This document shows, piece after piece, positions 11,301-23,271 of a stretch of DNA of 64,000 bases; positions within the stretch are counted from its first letter, which is position 1; every line of letters starts with the position of its first letter. Location of the stretch: the NCBI RefSeq assembly GCF_002775205.1, contig NC_036443.1, positions 29,761,717 to 29,825,716 of the forward strand, given 5' to 3'. Under the pieces are notes generated by a model. That model had not been told where the DNA came from. It searched no databases and saw only the letters and a program-made list of their open reading frames with translations. The position numbers and the translations under genes were made by a program. The stretch is from Xiphophorus maculatus (Eukaryota > Chordata > Actinopteri > Cyprinodontiformes > Poeciliidae).

Positions 11301-14300
11301 GAACTCTGCTGAGTCTGAAACAAGAAGCTCTAACCACATTTCATCCCAAATCTACAGAAGTGGAGAAAACACTAAGGTAGATGGATTTATGTTTTCAGAC
11401 CAGAAATAAACAAACATGGCGATGCTAACAGTTGAGAAACAACTGCTGGTAAATCCAAAATGAATATTGCAGTTTAAAATGAAGTATGTGGAAATGCTCG
11501 TTGTTATATTTCAAGTTGCAATGCTTGAACACTGCATATTTTATTTTATTTTTGCATATTTTAAGAAAATGTTGAACAACCATCCACAGAAACAAGCCCA
11601 AGTTGCAGATCCGTCAGCAGCTTGAGGAAGTCACTGATTTTGAGACATTTTTCATCGTCTGCAGAAGGATGGACTATGGAACAACAACAGTCACTCAAAT
11701 AAATATTAATTTAAAAATAAAAAGATGTTACACTCAGAAGCTGGTGTCAAACTGTCACATATTTTTTAAATGTTTGCAGATTTTATGACATTTAAAACTG
11801 AATTTTAAATAATAAATTTGCATCATATAGTTTCTTTCAGGCTTTACTGTGAAAACCTATATATGATTTATGAGAGATCGTTTTCAGAAAGGACAATAAA
11901 TATTGAATCAAACTGATTTAACCAAAAGATATCAGAATTTAAAAACCAAAGTAAATCATGTTGTGTTGGCCTTTTAGTTTATGCAAAAGTTTTTCATCTG
12001 AAATCTTCACATGGTCACTTGTTTCAAAGTGAAGGGATTTTTTAAAAATATTGCACCACTAAAACTCCAATGCTTTGTAAAATCAAAGCAAGGCTCGCAA
12101 ATGCCAAAGTTTTCGACTATGCAATAATCATTGTAAGCATTTTTGAATGTTTTTTATTTTATTAGAAACCTTGACATTTAAGCATTGAACATACACTTCA
12201 GTTAAATCTGATTAAAACAAAAAATGCACTAAAGATCAAGAGGCCCCTGACACCCGGAGTCGTTCAAAGCAAAATCCTTGAACTTTGAGTCAGACAAAAG
12301 TACAGGATGATGGGAATGTCACACATGGAAGCAGTTAATTTATAAACTGTACATGTTCATTTCAAAATCTACATAATCAGCCATTTTATTTGTCCCATCA
12401 GTGCTAGTATGGAAATTGTGCCAGAGCATTTTACAGATACAGACTTCAACAGTCCTGGAAAACAGATTTTCTTCCAAGATAACAACAAAAAGTGACAGTT
12501 GCTTTGCTGTTGTTTTGCTGCCATTAATGACCAAGGATGATGAAAAGAGAGAAACAGAGCAACCGCATACTAACTGTAATATTTAATTAATATGCAATGT
12601 GGCATCTAATACAAGGAGGGAATAAAAAACAGTGATTAAAGATTAGATTTCAATAAACAAGAAAGCAAGAGGTCAACACGGTGCTACTAAGGCCAAACTG
12701 AGCATTTATCTTTTATTAATGTTCTATTTATGAGGAAAGATAAACCCTGCATCATATATAAATGAGACATAAATGCCAAGAATGAAAAAAAAAAAGTTGA
12801 GAGCAAAGAAACTGTGAAAAGAACTCTGATATTCAGCTCTGATACTGTTCAGAGTTGATGTTATTTTCCTTTAATATGTGTCACTCATTTGGATTGATAT
12901 TTAAGCTCTGCATCCTCCCACATGTTGCCATCCATCAAACTCTTTCTGTAAATGCTGCCACCCAAGGAGGTAAACAAAAAGCGACAGTAACATGACAGGC
13001 TGGAAACCAAACCACCACTTATTTAAAACAATGATGGTGGAAAAAAAAACCTGAATGACATTTTAGATGTTTTCTTGTTTTTCTTTTTCCTATCTATCTG
13101 TAAAAACAAAAAGGATGCAATCTGGCAGGCTGTGTGAAAGCAGCAGTGTGTCTAATTTATTTTTCAGAGGCAAGAAAAGGTTGTCAGAAGCAATGGGAGA
13201 AGTTCTTAATGGACGTGCTGCAAAGAGACAGACAGCGGGACTGACGGGTTCTTTGAGTGTTTTTCTAAGACTTCAAGTCGAAACAAGCTCACATTCCTGA
13301 GTGAGGTCTCGCTCTTATTTAACTCTTTTAAGCCAGCTTTCTTGCAAAGAACCTGCAAAGCATTGAAAGAAAATGTATTTTTTAAGGTTCAGACCTGGCC
13401 ACAGCCATGTTAGGACAGGTTTGTCAAAATAAAAAACAGAATTTAATCAGAGAGAACAGTCTCCACTTTCCTGTTCTTCGCTGTGGCGCTACATGCATCT
13501 CCAGGTCTCATTTGTAAACGGAGTCGTTGTACCTCGGCTGCGCGGCTATCGAAGGCAAATATAAAAGAATCGTCTTTTTGCCCGCCAGCGTTGTCCAGAT
13601 GCGTAAAATGTCCGGATGTAAACAATAACATGCAAAAGGTCCATAGATTCTCTCTTTTTTGGCTCAGCAACAGACTAAGCAAAAGTTCATACAATGGTTT
13701 GATCTCCCAGCTGAAATCCAACATTGAGGTGTTTAGTGTTCATGTCCCTCTAATTAAGGTTCTGGAAGAATCTAAAATCTCCCAAGAGATCAAGATGGGA
13801 AACCAGGTGAGTTCAGAGACTCACCTGGATGATGAAAATCCAGGTGAGGTAGATGTGGTTTGGTCAAAGCCATATTAACTGTTAAATCCATTTTTGTGCC
13901 AACAGTGACCTGGACACTTGAGAATCAATTATGATGCACCAATGAAAAAACGGCAACTCTACAGTCTGAAGCCTCAATGTCTGAAAAAACTGGCAAATAA
14001 AAGTCCAGCAACCAGCAGCAGGATGATGATGATCACCAAAAAAAAGACTTTACTTTTAGAAAAACAGCAGGATTTGGGTTTAATATACACCATCTGGCAA
14101 TATGAAGGACACTGATGAAGCCTCAATTCATTACTACAATTACTTTATGAGGAAAAAACAGTGCTAGCTCCGTCCAGCCAAAACAGTAATTTTTTACACA
14201 ATGAGTAACATTGAAACCTTTCAATTTGAGCCGCAGTGCATTGAAATAAATTGTAATGGAAAAATGACAAGGAGAAATGAAGATGAGGAGGACCAGACAG

Positions 14301-14745
14301 ACGAAGAAGCAGCTGCTGTTTGTGCTGGAAATGTAAAACCGAAACGCTGGAGCAAAGAGCTCCAGTTTGTAACTCGAACTGCTGACAGTTAGCATCGGGA
14401 TCAAAACATTTTCTCAAATATATTAAAATATAACTTAAAGATGCTCCAGTGTCACTTTAAAGACCTATTTATTATCTTCCAATTTGTTTTAATTTAGCAT
14501 CAGCTCCTGCTAACTGTGTTAGCTTTTGCTAAGTGCGTTAGCTCCAGCTAATATAGTAAACAGTAGATCACATTTGTTTGTTAGTTTCAACAGTTATCTT
14601 GGTATAATGGCACATTTTGAGGCAGCTTGTGTCCATCCAGGTGTTTTATGCATCAGGTGAAAAAATGGAGGTTAAAAATACAATAAAAATGCAATTTATG
14701 ACGTAATCATGAGTTTTTATGTACCACAAACAAAATGTTTTAGTT
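8344..14745. other. Intergenic, no gene seen
   Basis: Long stretch without a recognisable exon. The larger open frames (10450-10821 minus, 10822-11148 minus, 13483-13878 plus) lack similarity to families I know and look like chance frames. Points of structure are a perfect 13-bp hairpin (9847-9875), a 12-bp hairpin with a 17-base direct repeat (10743-10968), and an E-box hairpin (13803-13828). Confidence 0.45.
9196..9395. repeat. Old dispersed repeat, copy 2
   Basis: Contains CAGGGTTGCACAGGGTCTG, CCCAGCAGTCACTGGG, GACAGCTACACACACC and AGAGAAACCCACAGAGAG, the usual landmarks of a dispersed fish repeat whose fuller form reads like AGCCGGAGTACCCGGAGAAAACCC. Related to 6062-6215 and 47083-47335. 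Confidence 0.55.
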
Positions 14746-14963
14746 CAGGGGTGTCGAACTCCAGTCCTCAAGGGCCGCTGTCCTGCAACTTTTAGATGTG
14801 CCTCTGCTGCACCACCTGAACAGAATAATTAGGTCATAAAAAACATTCTGGAGAACTGATCTACACAAGGAGGAGGTAATTAAGCCATTTCGTTCCAGCG
14901 TTTTGTATCTGTGGCACATCTAAAGCCTGTAGGTCCATTGAGGACTGGAGTTTGACACCTGTG
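14746..14963. mobile_element. hAT-type MITE with 8-bp target duplication
   Basis: A 218-bp non-autonomous element. The left terminus CAGGGGTGTCGAACTCCAG and the right terminus CTGGAGTTTGACACCTGTG are inverted repeats, and the next inner bases (TCCTCAAGGG against CATTGAGGA) continue the pairing less well. It is flanked on both sides by the exact 8-base duplication TTTTAGTT (14738-14745 and 14964-14971). An 8-bp duplication with CAGGGGTG-type ends is the signature of the hAT superfamily. There is no transposase frame. A second copy lies at 34824-35046. Confidence 0.9.
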
Positions 14964-15670
14964 TTTTAGTTCAATAGTAAAATTACAACATATTTAGGCC
15001 AACATGCTCAACAAGTCATGGAATACTTTGCAGCCCAAATGCGAGGCTGGCTCTACTGGTGATTTATCAGAGGTGGTCAATTACAATCCTTGTTGATGTC
15101 CTGAATTATTTAGCTGTTTTTCTGCACCAACACAGCTGAAATAATGGATGAATTACTTCCTCCGTCAGTTCTGAGTTTGAACTGGAAGATTGTTGATCAC
15201 TGCCTCTATTTTTGAGCTTTCCTTTTGTCTGTCTGTGTTAGCTGTGAGGCATTGACCAGGGCATCATTTGATGTCAGAAGGAAACACTGAATTATAAAAA
15301 GCTCTGGCTCTGCAGTGGGCGATGAGAACTGAGAATAAATCACCACTCTTTGTTGTGCGATGGGACACAGTTGTGGGCTTGTTTCAGTCTTTTATAGCTT
15401 CTTTTTAGCAGAATGTAACTTTAAAGATCTAAAGTCGACACCAGTGGGAATCTTTCTTTCCTCCAGAAGATGCTGCCTCAGAACTGCCTGAGATTTTTTT
15501 GTTTTTATCCAGGCTTTTCTCCAAAGGATAATTATTTATACCAGATGACCAAAAATATCCACCTAGTCTGAACCTGCTTTTCCCTGGTGGGGGATGTCAG
15601 TGGTTGACAAGTGGGGCACACCTTGAACAAGGTGAAGGTCTATCAGTAGGAAACAAACAAAAAAGCATGA

Positions 15671-15737
15671 AGACACACACACACACACACACACGCCCAC
15701 ACACACACACACACACGCACACACACGCACACACACA
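15671..15737. repeat. (AC)n microsatellite, interrupted
   Basis: AC dinucleotide run broken by GC-containing units (CGCCC, CGC). It produces cysteine/valine-rich spurious frames on the minus strand. Confidence 0.95.
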
Positions 15738-15759
15738 AACTTTGAGAGTAATTCATTGA

Positions 15760-16030
15760 GACCAGTTAACCAAGGTCTGGGCAATAAATCAATAACAGTA
15801 CATAATGAGATAAACATCAATATCAATAGGTAACATGTTCGGAACACGGCATTCTGGGGGATGTAGGCAGAGAAAAGGTTTTAGCAGCTCAACCTCTCAC
15901 AACCAGCTCAACTAGGTTGGTGACTTCAACTAACTAACTCACTCTTTGGTTACCTAGCAACAACCAGTTAAGTAACTTGCGCAGCAGCAGTTTCAGGTTT
16001 CATCACCGTTCCTCATAATTGCTTAAAAAC
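15760..16030 (+). repeat. Dispersed repeat, pair with 32670-32890
   Basis: Matches the reverse complement of 32670-32890 over its length: ATTCTGGGGGATGTAGGCAG, the AACTAACTCACTCTTTGGTTAC region, CTAGCAACAACCAGTT, and GCAGCAGCAGTTTCAGGTTT. It lies directly before a LINE 3' tail (16070-16225) and may belong to the same element. Confidence 0.7.
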
Positions 16031-16069
16031 AGAAACAAAATTTATATTTATACACAATATCTATATCTC

Positions 16070-16225
16070 TTTGCTATAACCCCTTATAGTCCATACATAC
16101 ATAGTCTTGTACATCTGTAAATATTTATATCTCATAGAGTACTTCTGGATAGATGCAAACTACATCTCGTTGCTTGTACTTGTGACAGTGCAATGACAAT
16201 AAAGTTGAATTCTATTCTATTCTAA
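16070..16225 (+). repeat. Non-LTR retrotransposon 3' tail
   Basis: GTGCAATGACAATAAAGTTG followed by the short tandem tail (ATTCT)n is the typical 3' end of a fish LINE. The preceding ACTACATCTCGTTGC and CTTGTACTTGTGACAG fit the same 3' untranslated region. It is 5'-truncated and non-coding. Confidence 0.75.
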
Positions 16226-19200
16226 AAAATGTTTTGGAGGGAAAACTGTGGATAAGATCAGAAAGGCTATCCCATTAGTTACTTACTTACTTATTTACAT
16301 ATTTTATTGTCTTTTCGCAAAGACACAACAGTAAAATTGGCGATAAAATGTCATTGCTTGGCCCCTAGAGAACACACACACACAAAAAGTTTGGCAGTAT
16401 TTCAGATATGTTTTTCAGTCATTTTGTCCAGCTCCAAGTTAACCCAACATAAACATTTTCTGAGAAATCCCATCTCAGGGAGAAAATGCTAAAATGAAAC
16501 TGGAACTTTACATTACTAACACACAGCACATGAAAACCAGAAATGCATACACACGTTCATGTTTCTACATTTACAAAGTGCTGTTGGGGTTTTAGTTTCA
16601 ATAAATGCATTTTCTGAAGGGGGATTTTTGTGTCGGTTATTACCTGATTATTAATAAGATTGATATATTTGAGGAAAGTCCATGGGAGGCCATTTAGGAA
16701 ACATGTTTTTGAACAGAACATTTTTTTTTAAAATTAACATTAAAATTCCAGTTCCCACTTATTCACATCTCCCAAGAAAAAATGTGACCTAAGTTTTTGA
16801 ATGCAGTTTGTTGTTTTTGTAGTGGAATTAGAAATGCTGGTGTGAGGTTTGCAGACCGTGTTGGGGAATGAGAAACATATTCTTTTGTCAGACTTCTCTT
16901 TACAGCTCAACACACAGACTGACAGTTTGCTTGGTTTGATTTGGACTCAGCTGTTGGGGAAGAGGTCAGGAAGGTGAGTTCAGGGTGCAGCCGAAACCGC
17001 AGCTGCTCCGGCTAATCAGTCTGTCCTAATGAATAAATGCACAAACATCAGGCTAGAAAGACATGCAGTCTTACTGCTGTATGTGATGCAGGACCAAATC
17101 TATCACAAATGCAATATCAACGTTTAGAAAATAATCTAGACATCTTCATAGGTCTAAAATACTATGGTAAACTATTTAAACTAAAAATTCTGCTGCTTTA
17201 CATTTTTTTAGAAAATGTCAACTTGGCTTTCCTCTAAAGTCATGACTCAACAGATGTTTGGCACAGTTTACCATCAGCTGCTCCATTTTATCCGTCATTT
17301 AGGGTAAATTTAGGGAAAAGTGCACCAGATGTTTTCGTTAAGGGGAATCAAACCAGACCAAAAGCAGATCATTAAAGCCATTTTAAATGTCACTTTACCG
17401 GAAAGACAAGAAAATGAACTGAATGTTTGCTGTAACACAAATAAAAAGTTCCGAATTTATTTTAAATAATCTCCCTATCATAGTTTTAAGTATCTTTGGC
17501 ATCTTTTGTATCATATATAATTTGATCAGCATCTAAGCAAGTCTAACAGAGAATTTTTTTATGTCAAAAATGTCCATTTCAGGTTTATAACCGTACAAAC
17601 ACTGCTCTTAAATTAGCATAAGAACAACAGAAATGTCATTGGAATATCCTGCTACACCATGCAAACACTCTGTTTGCGCTGACAAAGTTTCACTCACCTG
17701 TGCAGACCTTAAAGTGACGACTCATCCCATTTCCTCAATCTTTCAATGCATATTTGACCATTAGATGGCGCTCATGGACTGCATCCACAATTTAAGTTTC
17801 ATCCCTGATGGTGAAAGGATTATTAACTGAAGTTTCAGCAAAACTTCAGGTGGTATATCTGACATATTTTTCCTAATCTATGCCATGAAAAACAGAGGGC
17901 ACATCATAAGTTTCACATAAACCGCATAGACAGACTTGATGTTTCAAAATATGTGCTTCAGTTCCTTTTCTGGCTAAATAAATAAGCATCACAAGAGTTT
18001 ATGATCTGATCTCAGATTTGTCTTTATGGGACATTCACTCCTGATTTGATTGTCTTATTAAAACTGAAATATTTTAATCTTTTATTTTCCTTTATTCCCA
18101 ACTGACAGGGATGCATTTGTTAACATGTACGTGTAAATAATAAAACAAAACTGTAGATCATATTAATAAAGACTGAAATAATAAAGACTTAGTCTAACAA
18201 AACTAGTGAATTGTGAGACAAGTAGCAATTTGATACTGAAACCAGCAATCAAAATTAGATTTTAGGGAAAATTTGTGTCAGCTTCATGTCTTATCCTTGT
18301 CTTAAGTACAGACTGTGTTTGGCAGCAAGTAGAGATCTAAGAACAGAAATAACCATGAAGAGGAAATATATGGGAGAGCTATCAGGAGCCATGGCAGCCA
18401 GGAAGGCGTGAATGAGTGACAGCATCACAAAGACGAGCGGAGAAATGGGAGGAATAAAGCCACAGTGACTGACTGCTGCACCGGGAACAGGAGCACTGAG
18501 GTAAGAAGTTACGGTTAGAAGAGCGACTTGAGTCTAGAAAAATGAAATGATGAACAAATGCTCAATTCATTTCAGTCCAACTTTTATATAACACAATTTC
18601 ACTACAAATGTCATGTCAAGGCACTTTAAAAGAAGAAAAATCAAATGTTTAAATACAGAAATACAGAGTCAGTTCTATCCAATCATGCTTTTCTCACTTG
18701 AAACTTTATCTAATTTTAATATTGAATAAAGATCACATGTGTAACCCTTCTATGTTCTTCTCAGGTCCAATAGGTTGATTTCACGACAGACGCATTCAGA
18801 TTCATTGTATTTATTCTAAGAAAAGAGAAAATCAAGTTGGTGGTTAATATCAGTCCAGCAGCTTCTTTATTTATTATATTAAATAAAATATAATACATAA
18901 TCCTAAACAAACTACAAACCAATAGCAGTTCACATTCGTAAAATTAAACATAGCTAAAATGGACAGCATTAATAATGATAACAGTTAAAAACATACACAA
19001 AACACTGAAAATTTACTCATGACTCACTGCATATTATTAAATTAGCCTAAAATATATGTTAAAATATAATATTTGTAAAGAAAACACAGCTAATCCTAAT
19101 ACATACCACAATGGGCTCTTTGCACCTGCCGCGCTGACGTCACAACCGCATGCACAAATTAAGCTCTCTTTTTTCCACTTTGAGTTACCATGACAGCTAG

Positions 19201-19948
19201 AAAAGACAAAGTCTTATTTCAGACGCAAATAAAACAATACTATGAACATTGCTGTCTTCCTAATATAATGGGCTTTTAAGTTTTCATGGATTTCCAAATG
19301 GTCTTGAATTAAGAAGACGGTGGCTTGTAAATATTTGTGGCTACCAGTTAAAGCTAACGTTGCACAGCAAAGTTTACAGCCTTCACTTCACTCCGGATCA
19401 ACTTCTTCAGCCTAAAGCAGAAGGTAAAGGAGCCTCTTCTGTTATTTCCATGGTATCACTTCTGTATTCAGCCTGAAAGAGAGTTTATGGGAACCAGAGA
19501 GCAGACCAGAGCCAGACAGCCGAGCTACTGATCCGCCTGTACACACTGCTGTAAACACCGTCCTGCTTCACAAGAAGCATGCAAAACTAATAAAGCGAAA
19601 TAACACGGAGACCTTAAGGAACACGGCCATATTTTTCTAAAAGCAACAACTCTGAACCTGAACAGTCAGCTGAACTAGAACTCCGACACCAGAGCTGCTC
19701 TACTGTTAAGCTATGGGCTTGTTGTTCCTCAGGCTTCAGAAGCAAAAAGCCTGAACCGTAAAATCCCCATTACTTGGTCTCTGACACTAACGACAATAAA
19801 CCACGTAATATACTTGAACACAAGGTAAAAACATTGTCCGTTAATGAATGATGAAAAATGTTTAGATACTTAAATAGCACATTTTTACAAGAAAAATGTC
19901 TAGCATAAGCTAATGTTAGCCACAAAGTTTAAAGAAAGTAAAACTCAC
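16226..19948. other. Intergenic, no gene seen
   Basis: AT-rich with no recognised coding exon. A purine-rich stretch at about 18345-18500 ends in a consensus donor (ACTGAG|GTAAGA at 18500/18501, plus strand), but it encodes nothing I recognise. On the minus strand AATAAA signals occur near 18810 and 18870 and could end a transcript started near 20.16 kb. Confidence 0.4.
18562..18640. repeat. TTTAT-ATAACAC dispersed repeat
   Basis: Diverged copy of the repeat beginning TTTATTTGTATAGC and followed some 35 bases later by AAAGTGCTTTA-type text. Better copies are at 51535-51605 and 54412-54840. Confidence 0.45.
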
Positions 19949-20164
19949 CTTCCTATCTGTGTATAACGAGGCGAACATCTTAAAATCTTTCTCCAACTTA
20001 CTTGTTGGGGCTTCGGCTCGATGTTCATCATTAATTGTTACCTTGGACAAGCCCTGCAAACACCCAGTGGAAAGAGTCTCTTTCAATAGATCGGAAACGA
20101 TCGAGCCGCTTTTCCCCGAACGCGGAAGCTGAGGTGCAAAGAGTCCGTCACAGAACAGCAACAA
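19949..20164 (-). other. Candidate first exon of an unidentified minus-strand transcript
   Basis: Directly downstream of the GC box and X-box at 20169-20198, reading on the minus strand, is a CpG-richer stretch ending in a consensus donor GGAAG|GTGAGT (exon end 19949). A second strong donor, CAACAA|GTAAGT, would end the exon at 20002. A frame from 20164 runs through to the first donor; a shorter ATG in another frame begins MNIEPKPQQ and ends at the second donor. I recognise neither peptide and see no clear continuation exon, so the transcript may be a coding gene, a lncRNA or nothing. Confidence 0.35.
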
Positions 20165-20168
20165 AAAA

Positions 20169-20198
20169 GTGGGCGGAGCCTTCAGTTACTATGGTAAC
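20169..20198 (-). promoter_or_regulatory. GC box plus RFX X-box
   Basis: GGGCGG (20171-20176) is followed nine bases later by GTTACTATGGTAAC (20185-20198). Read on the minus strand the latter is GTTACCATAGTAAC, which fits the RFX X-box consensus GTNRCC-N2-RGYAAC in both half-sites. X-boxes mark promoters of ciliary and some immune genes. The site is 20-35 bp upstream of the candidate minus-strand exon, the usual distance. Confidence 0.5.
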
Positions 20199-23065
20199 TG
20201 CCAACTGTCAGGAGCAGCATAACAGAACTTGATACACCAATAAACGTCTGAAGAAACAACTTATTGACTAAGCAAAATAAAGTCACAGAATAAATAAATG
20301 TGGCAAGCTTCACATTTAAAATATTATTAAAATAAAACCCTGTTACACATTAATTAAAAAAAAAAAAAACTATCCAAACCAACATGGACTACTGGGAAAA
20401 GGTAATCGCCCCATAAACATAACAACTGGCTGCACCATCCTCAGCAGCTGTCATTTTATCTTCCCTCTGATTAGACTGAATGTATTGGTTTCATCTGAAG
20501 CATTTAAGTAAGACAGAAAACAAACAGGAGATGGTTATACTAGTGTAAACACTTTTTCTTTTTCTTGATAAAACTAAACTTGTTGAAACAGCAGAAAGAG
20601 GCAATTTGAAAAAAAAAACCTACTAAACATACATTGAAAAGATCTTGCTCCATTTCCATGGATGGCAGAGGTTAGAGTTTTAGTGAAAATGTTAAACAAT
20701 TTAGTAACAAAACAAACACTTTCAGTTAATAATACATTTGTTTTCAGAGGGAGGAAAGATACATGTGTGACCCTAATAACCTTTAGGTCAAATAGAGATA
20801 TTTCCCTGCATCTTCATGTGATTTTTTTTTTTTTTACTGTCCAGGCACAAACACAGTCTCACTGAAGCGGTCAGCTCTCAGCAGTAGCTCCAATATATAA
20901 ATGTCAGAGCTCAAGTGAAATTAATTTAAAGTGCTCAGCCATGGCTGTGGGACACACACAAATGGGTGCAGGGAGACTCCCCTCTGTGCCTGTGTCCAAT
21001 TACTGAGCAGGTGCACCTAACAGGTCTTTAAGAAAAGGTCAATCACCATGTGACGTGTGTGTGTGTGTTTGTGTGTGTGTGTTCCCAGTCTGCCCTCAAT
21101 TTCAGCCCCAATCTTCAGTGTTTTCTTTTAATCTACCTCAAAGTCAAGCCAATACCAGAGCTGGTTACACAGCTCTCCGGAGTGTTCTGCTGCTTTAACG
21201 CTCGCTCACATCAAATTTAGCAACATGGAGCCCAGTAGCCAACAAACAAACATTCTTCACTGGAGCTGGAGCTCAGCAAAAACTGCTTTTATTCTTCCCC
21301 GTAATGCTCAGAGCTCCACTGGTGTTGGGCTATTTAAAACAAAAAACAATTACAGGAAACAAACTAAGTTCAACGTTAAACCAGAATGTTCTATGAAAAT
21401 GCATATAGCCATCAGTTTGTGGGTGCAGACATTTGCACATCAAAAGCTCTGATGACTTAAGTCACACAACATTCAAACTGAATACAGATAAGGTATAGGT
21501 CATAAAATAATAATAATCCTCTGTTATTAATCTGTCATTGGTAAATGATACATGCAAAACAAACCTGTTGGGATGTCACAAACCTGGCAGGAAGGACATT
21601 AATCTGAGCGCTAACACTAAACAGATGACAGATGACCTTCATAATGAACACCTCACCATTCCTTAACCTCGTCTCCAATTAAATCTCCTGGCTGACATTA
21701 ATATTCCAACAATGTCAAATTAATTTATAAAACACATTTAAAAGACAATACTAATGAGTATGGCAAACCAATTGAGCAATAATGAATGCAGAAAATGTAA
21801 ATAAACATTAGAAAGTAAGTAAACAATTAGGAAATAATAAAAACTCATGAATCATGATGATATTACTGCTTAGAAAGATGAAAAACTGTAAGATTAGTTT
21901 AGGTTCACAGTTATCTTACTGATATCTCTTGTGATGTTCCAAAAACATCAGAATGATTTAGGATTAAATTGAAAAACATCTATCAGTGTGATTCATTTCA
22001 ACTCAGATGTGGTGAATTAACCAATCATAACAATCCCATAATTCAATTCAATATCTTGTTATGGAGTGTGCATAAATATCAGGTTCAAACATTAGGTGGG
22101 TGTAGCTTTTCAGCTATTTCAAATCTAAATAAGAAATGAAACTTCCTGATGAATGAATCACCTTGAAGAGAAGTTTAAAGACGACTCAGCAATAAAATGT
22201 GGGGTGAAAATACTTCACCAATGCAAAGTTTCTGTCATTTTGCCAGTGTGGAAGATGCTCTAAGGAAGCCAGTGAGATAAATATCAATCAGGCCACCATG
22301 AGTGACAGTGCATTCCCTTTCTGTGTTATTATGTTGAAAGAGGAAACTTGAGCAGCTGAGAAATGCTGCTATATATCCAGGGGATGATTAAAATTCTGCC
22401 TGCAAAGAAAATGCATCATGAAGCATCATTAGGGCGCATTGGTTGAGAGCAGTGAAATAAATGGCTGCTGGACAACTAGGCATACCTACTATTAGTGCAG
22501 GAAATGTTGCAACATTCTTTTGGGATTGCAAGGAACCATCTCTGGGTGCCATCAATGAATTTGCATTGTTATCATTCTGGGTAGAAACAGTTATTTGTCT
22601 TTTATTTACTTAAAACCAGAAATCAGTTGAGGGCTGTTCACACCAAGAGGAAGATCGGTTCTTTGGCATTAGTGTGGAGGAATGTTGGCCTTCTCTTCTT
22701 TATGGAGTGATGTTAAACATTAATGGCCTATTTAAAGCCATCTCCCAGAATCCCAATCAAATTTACATCCAGGCTTTGACAAGGTAACTCCAAAATATTC
22801 TTCAGGCTTTGTTGCAGATTATTCTGCAACATGAACCAAATGTACTTGAGCCTAAAGAGTAACTAACACCAAATCAAGAAAAAATTTTTTTTTATAAAAA
22901 CTAAAAGTTGATTAAAATTTGGTGTTTACGGGTACTATCTTTGTTTCTGTGTAACATTTTGAGTAAAATTGTTTAATTCTGCAAATTTTGGCCTAAAACT
23001 ACCTCAGTGCTGCCCTCTTTGGGTTGAACAGTTGAACATTTGTAACGGAAACACAGCTAATGCTA
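20199..23065. other. Intergenic, no gene seen
   Basis: No supported exon. It contains a short (GT)n stretch at about 21055-21083. The part 22240-22560 is less repetitive and could hold a conserved non-coding element, which cannot be judged from one sequence. Confidence 0.45.
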
Positions 23066-23271
23066 CAGAAGTGTTTCTCAACCCTGGTCCTCACGGCACA
23101 CTGCCCTGCATGTTTTAGGTATTTCCTTGCTTCAGTCCAGCTGATTTCAATTGATGACAGATTAACAAGTGTTTGTTGAACTGCAATCAGTTGAATCAGG
23201 CAGATTAAAGCAGGGAAACCTCTAAAACCTGTAGGACAGGGTGCCTTGAGGACCAGGGTTGGGAAACACTG
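23066..23271. mobile_element. hAT-like MITE, CAGTGTTTCCCAACC type
   Basis: Left end GTGTTTCTCAACCCTGGTCC and right end GGACCAGGGTTGGGAAACAC form long inverted termini, with GCACACTGCCCTGCA and GACAGGGTGCC continuing the pairing inside. This is a familiar non-autonomous hAT-like end type. The left tip has two extra bases and I could not see a clean 8-bp target duplication, so the copy is old. Confidence 0.75.

Noticed and set aside
13483..13878. 131-codon plus-strand frame
   Set aside because: No recognised domain, overlapping frames on both strands, and no linked exons. A conserved protein cannot be supported without a database search.
15563..15847. Minus-strand frame with a Cys-Val core
   Set aside because: Product of the AC microsatellite at 15671-15737.
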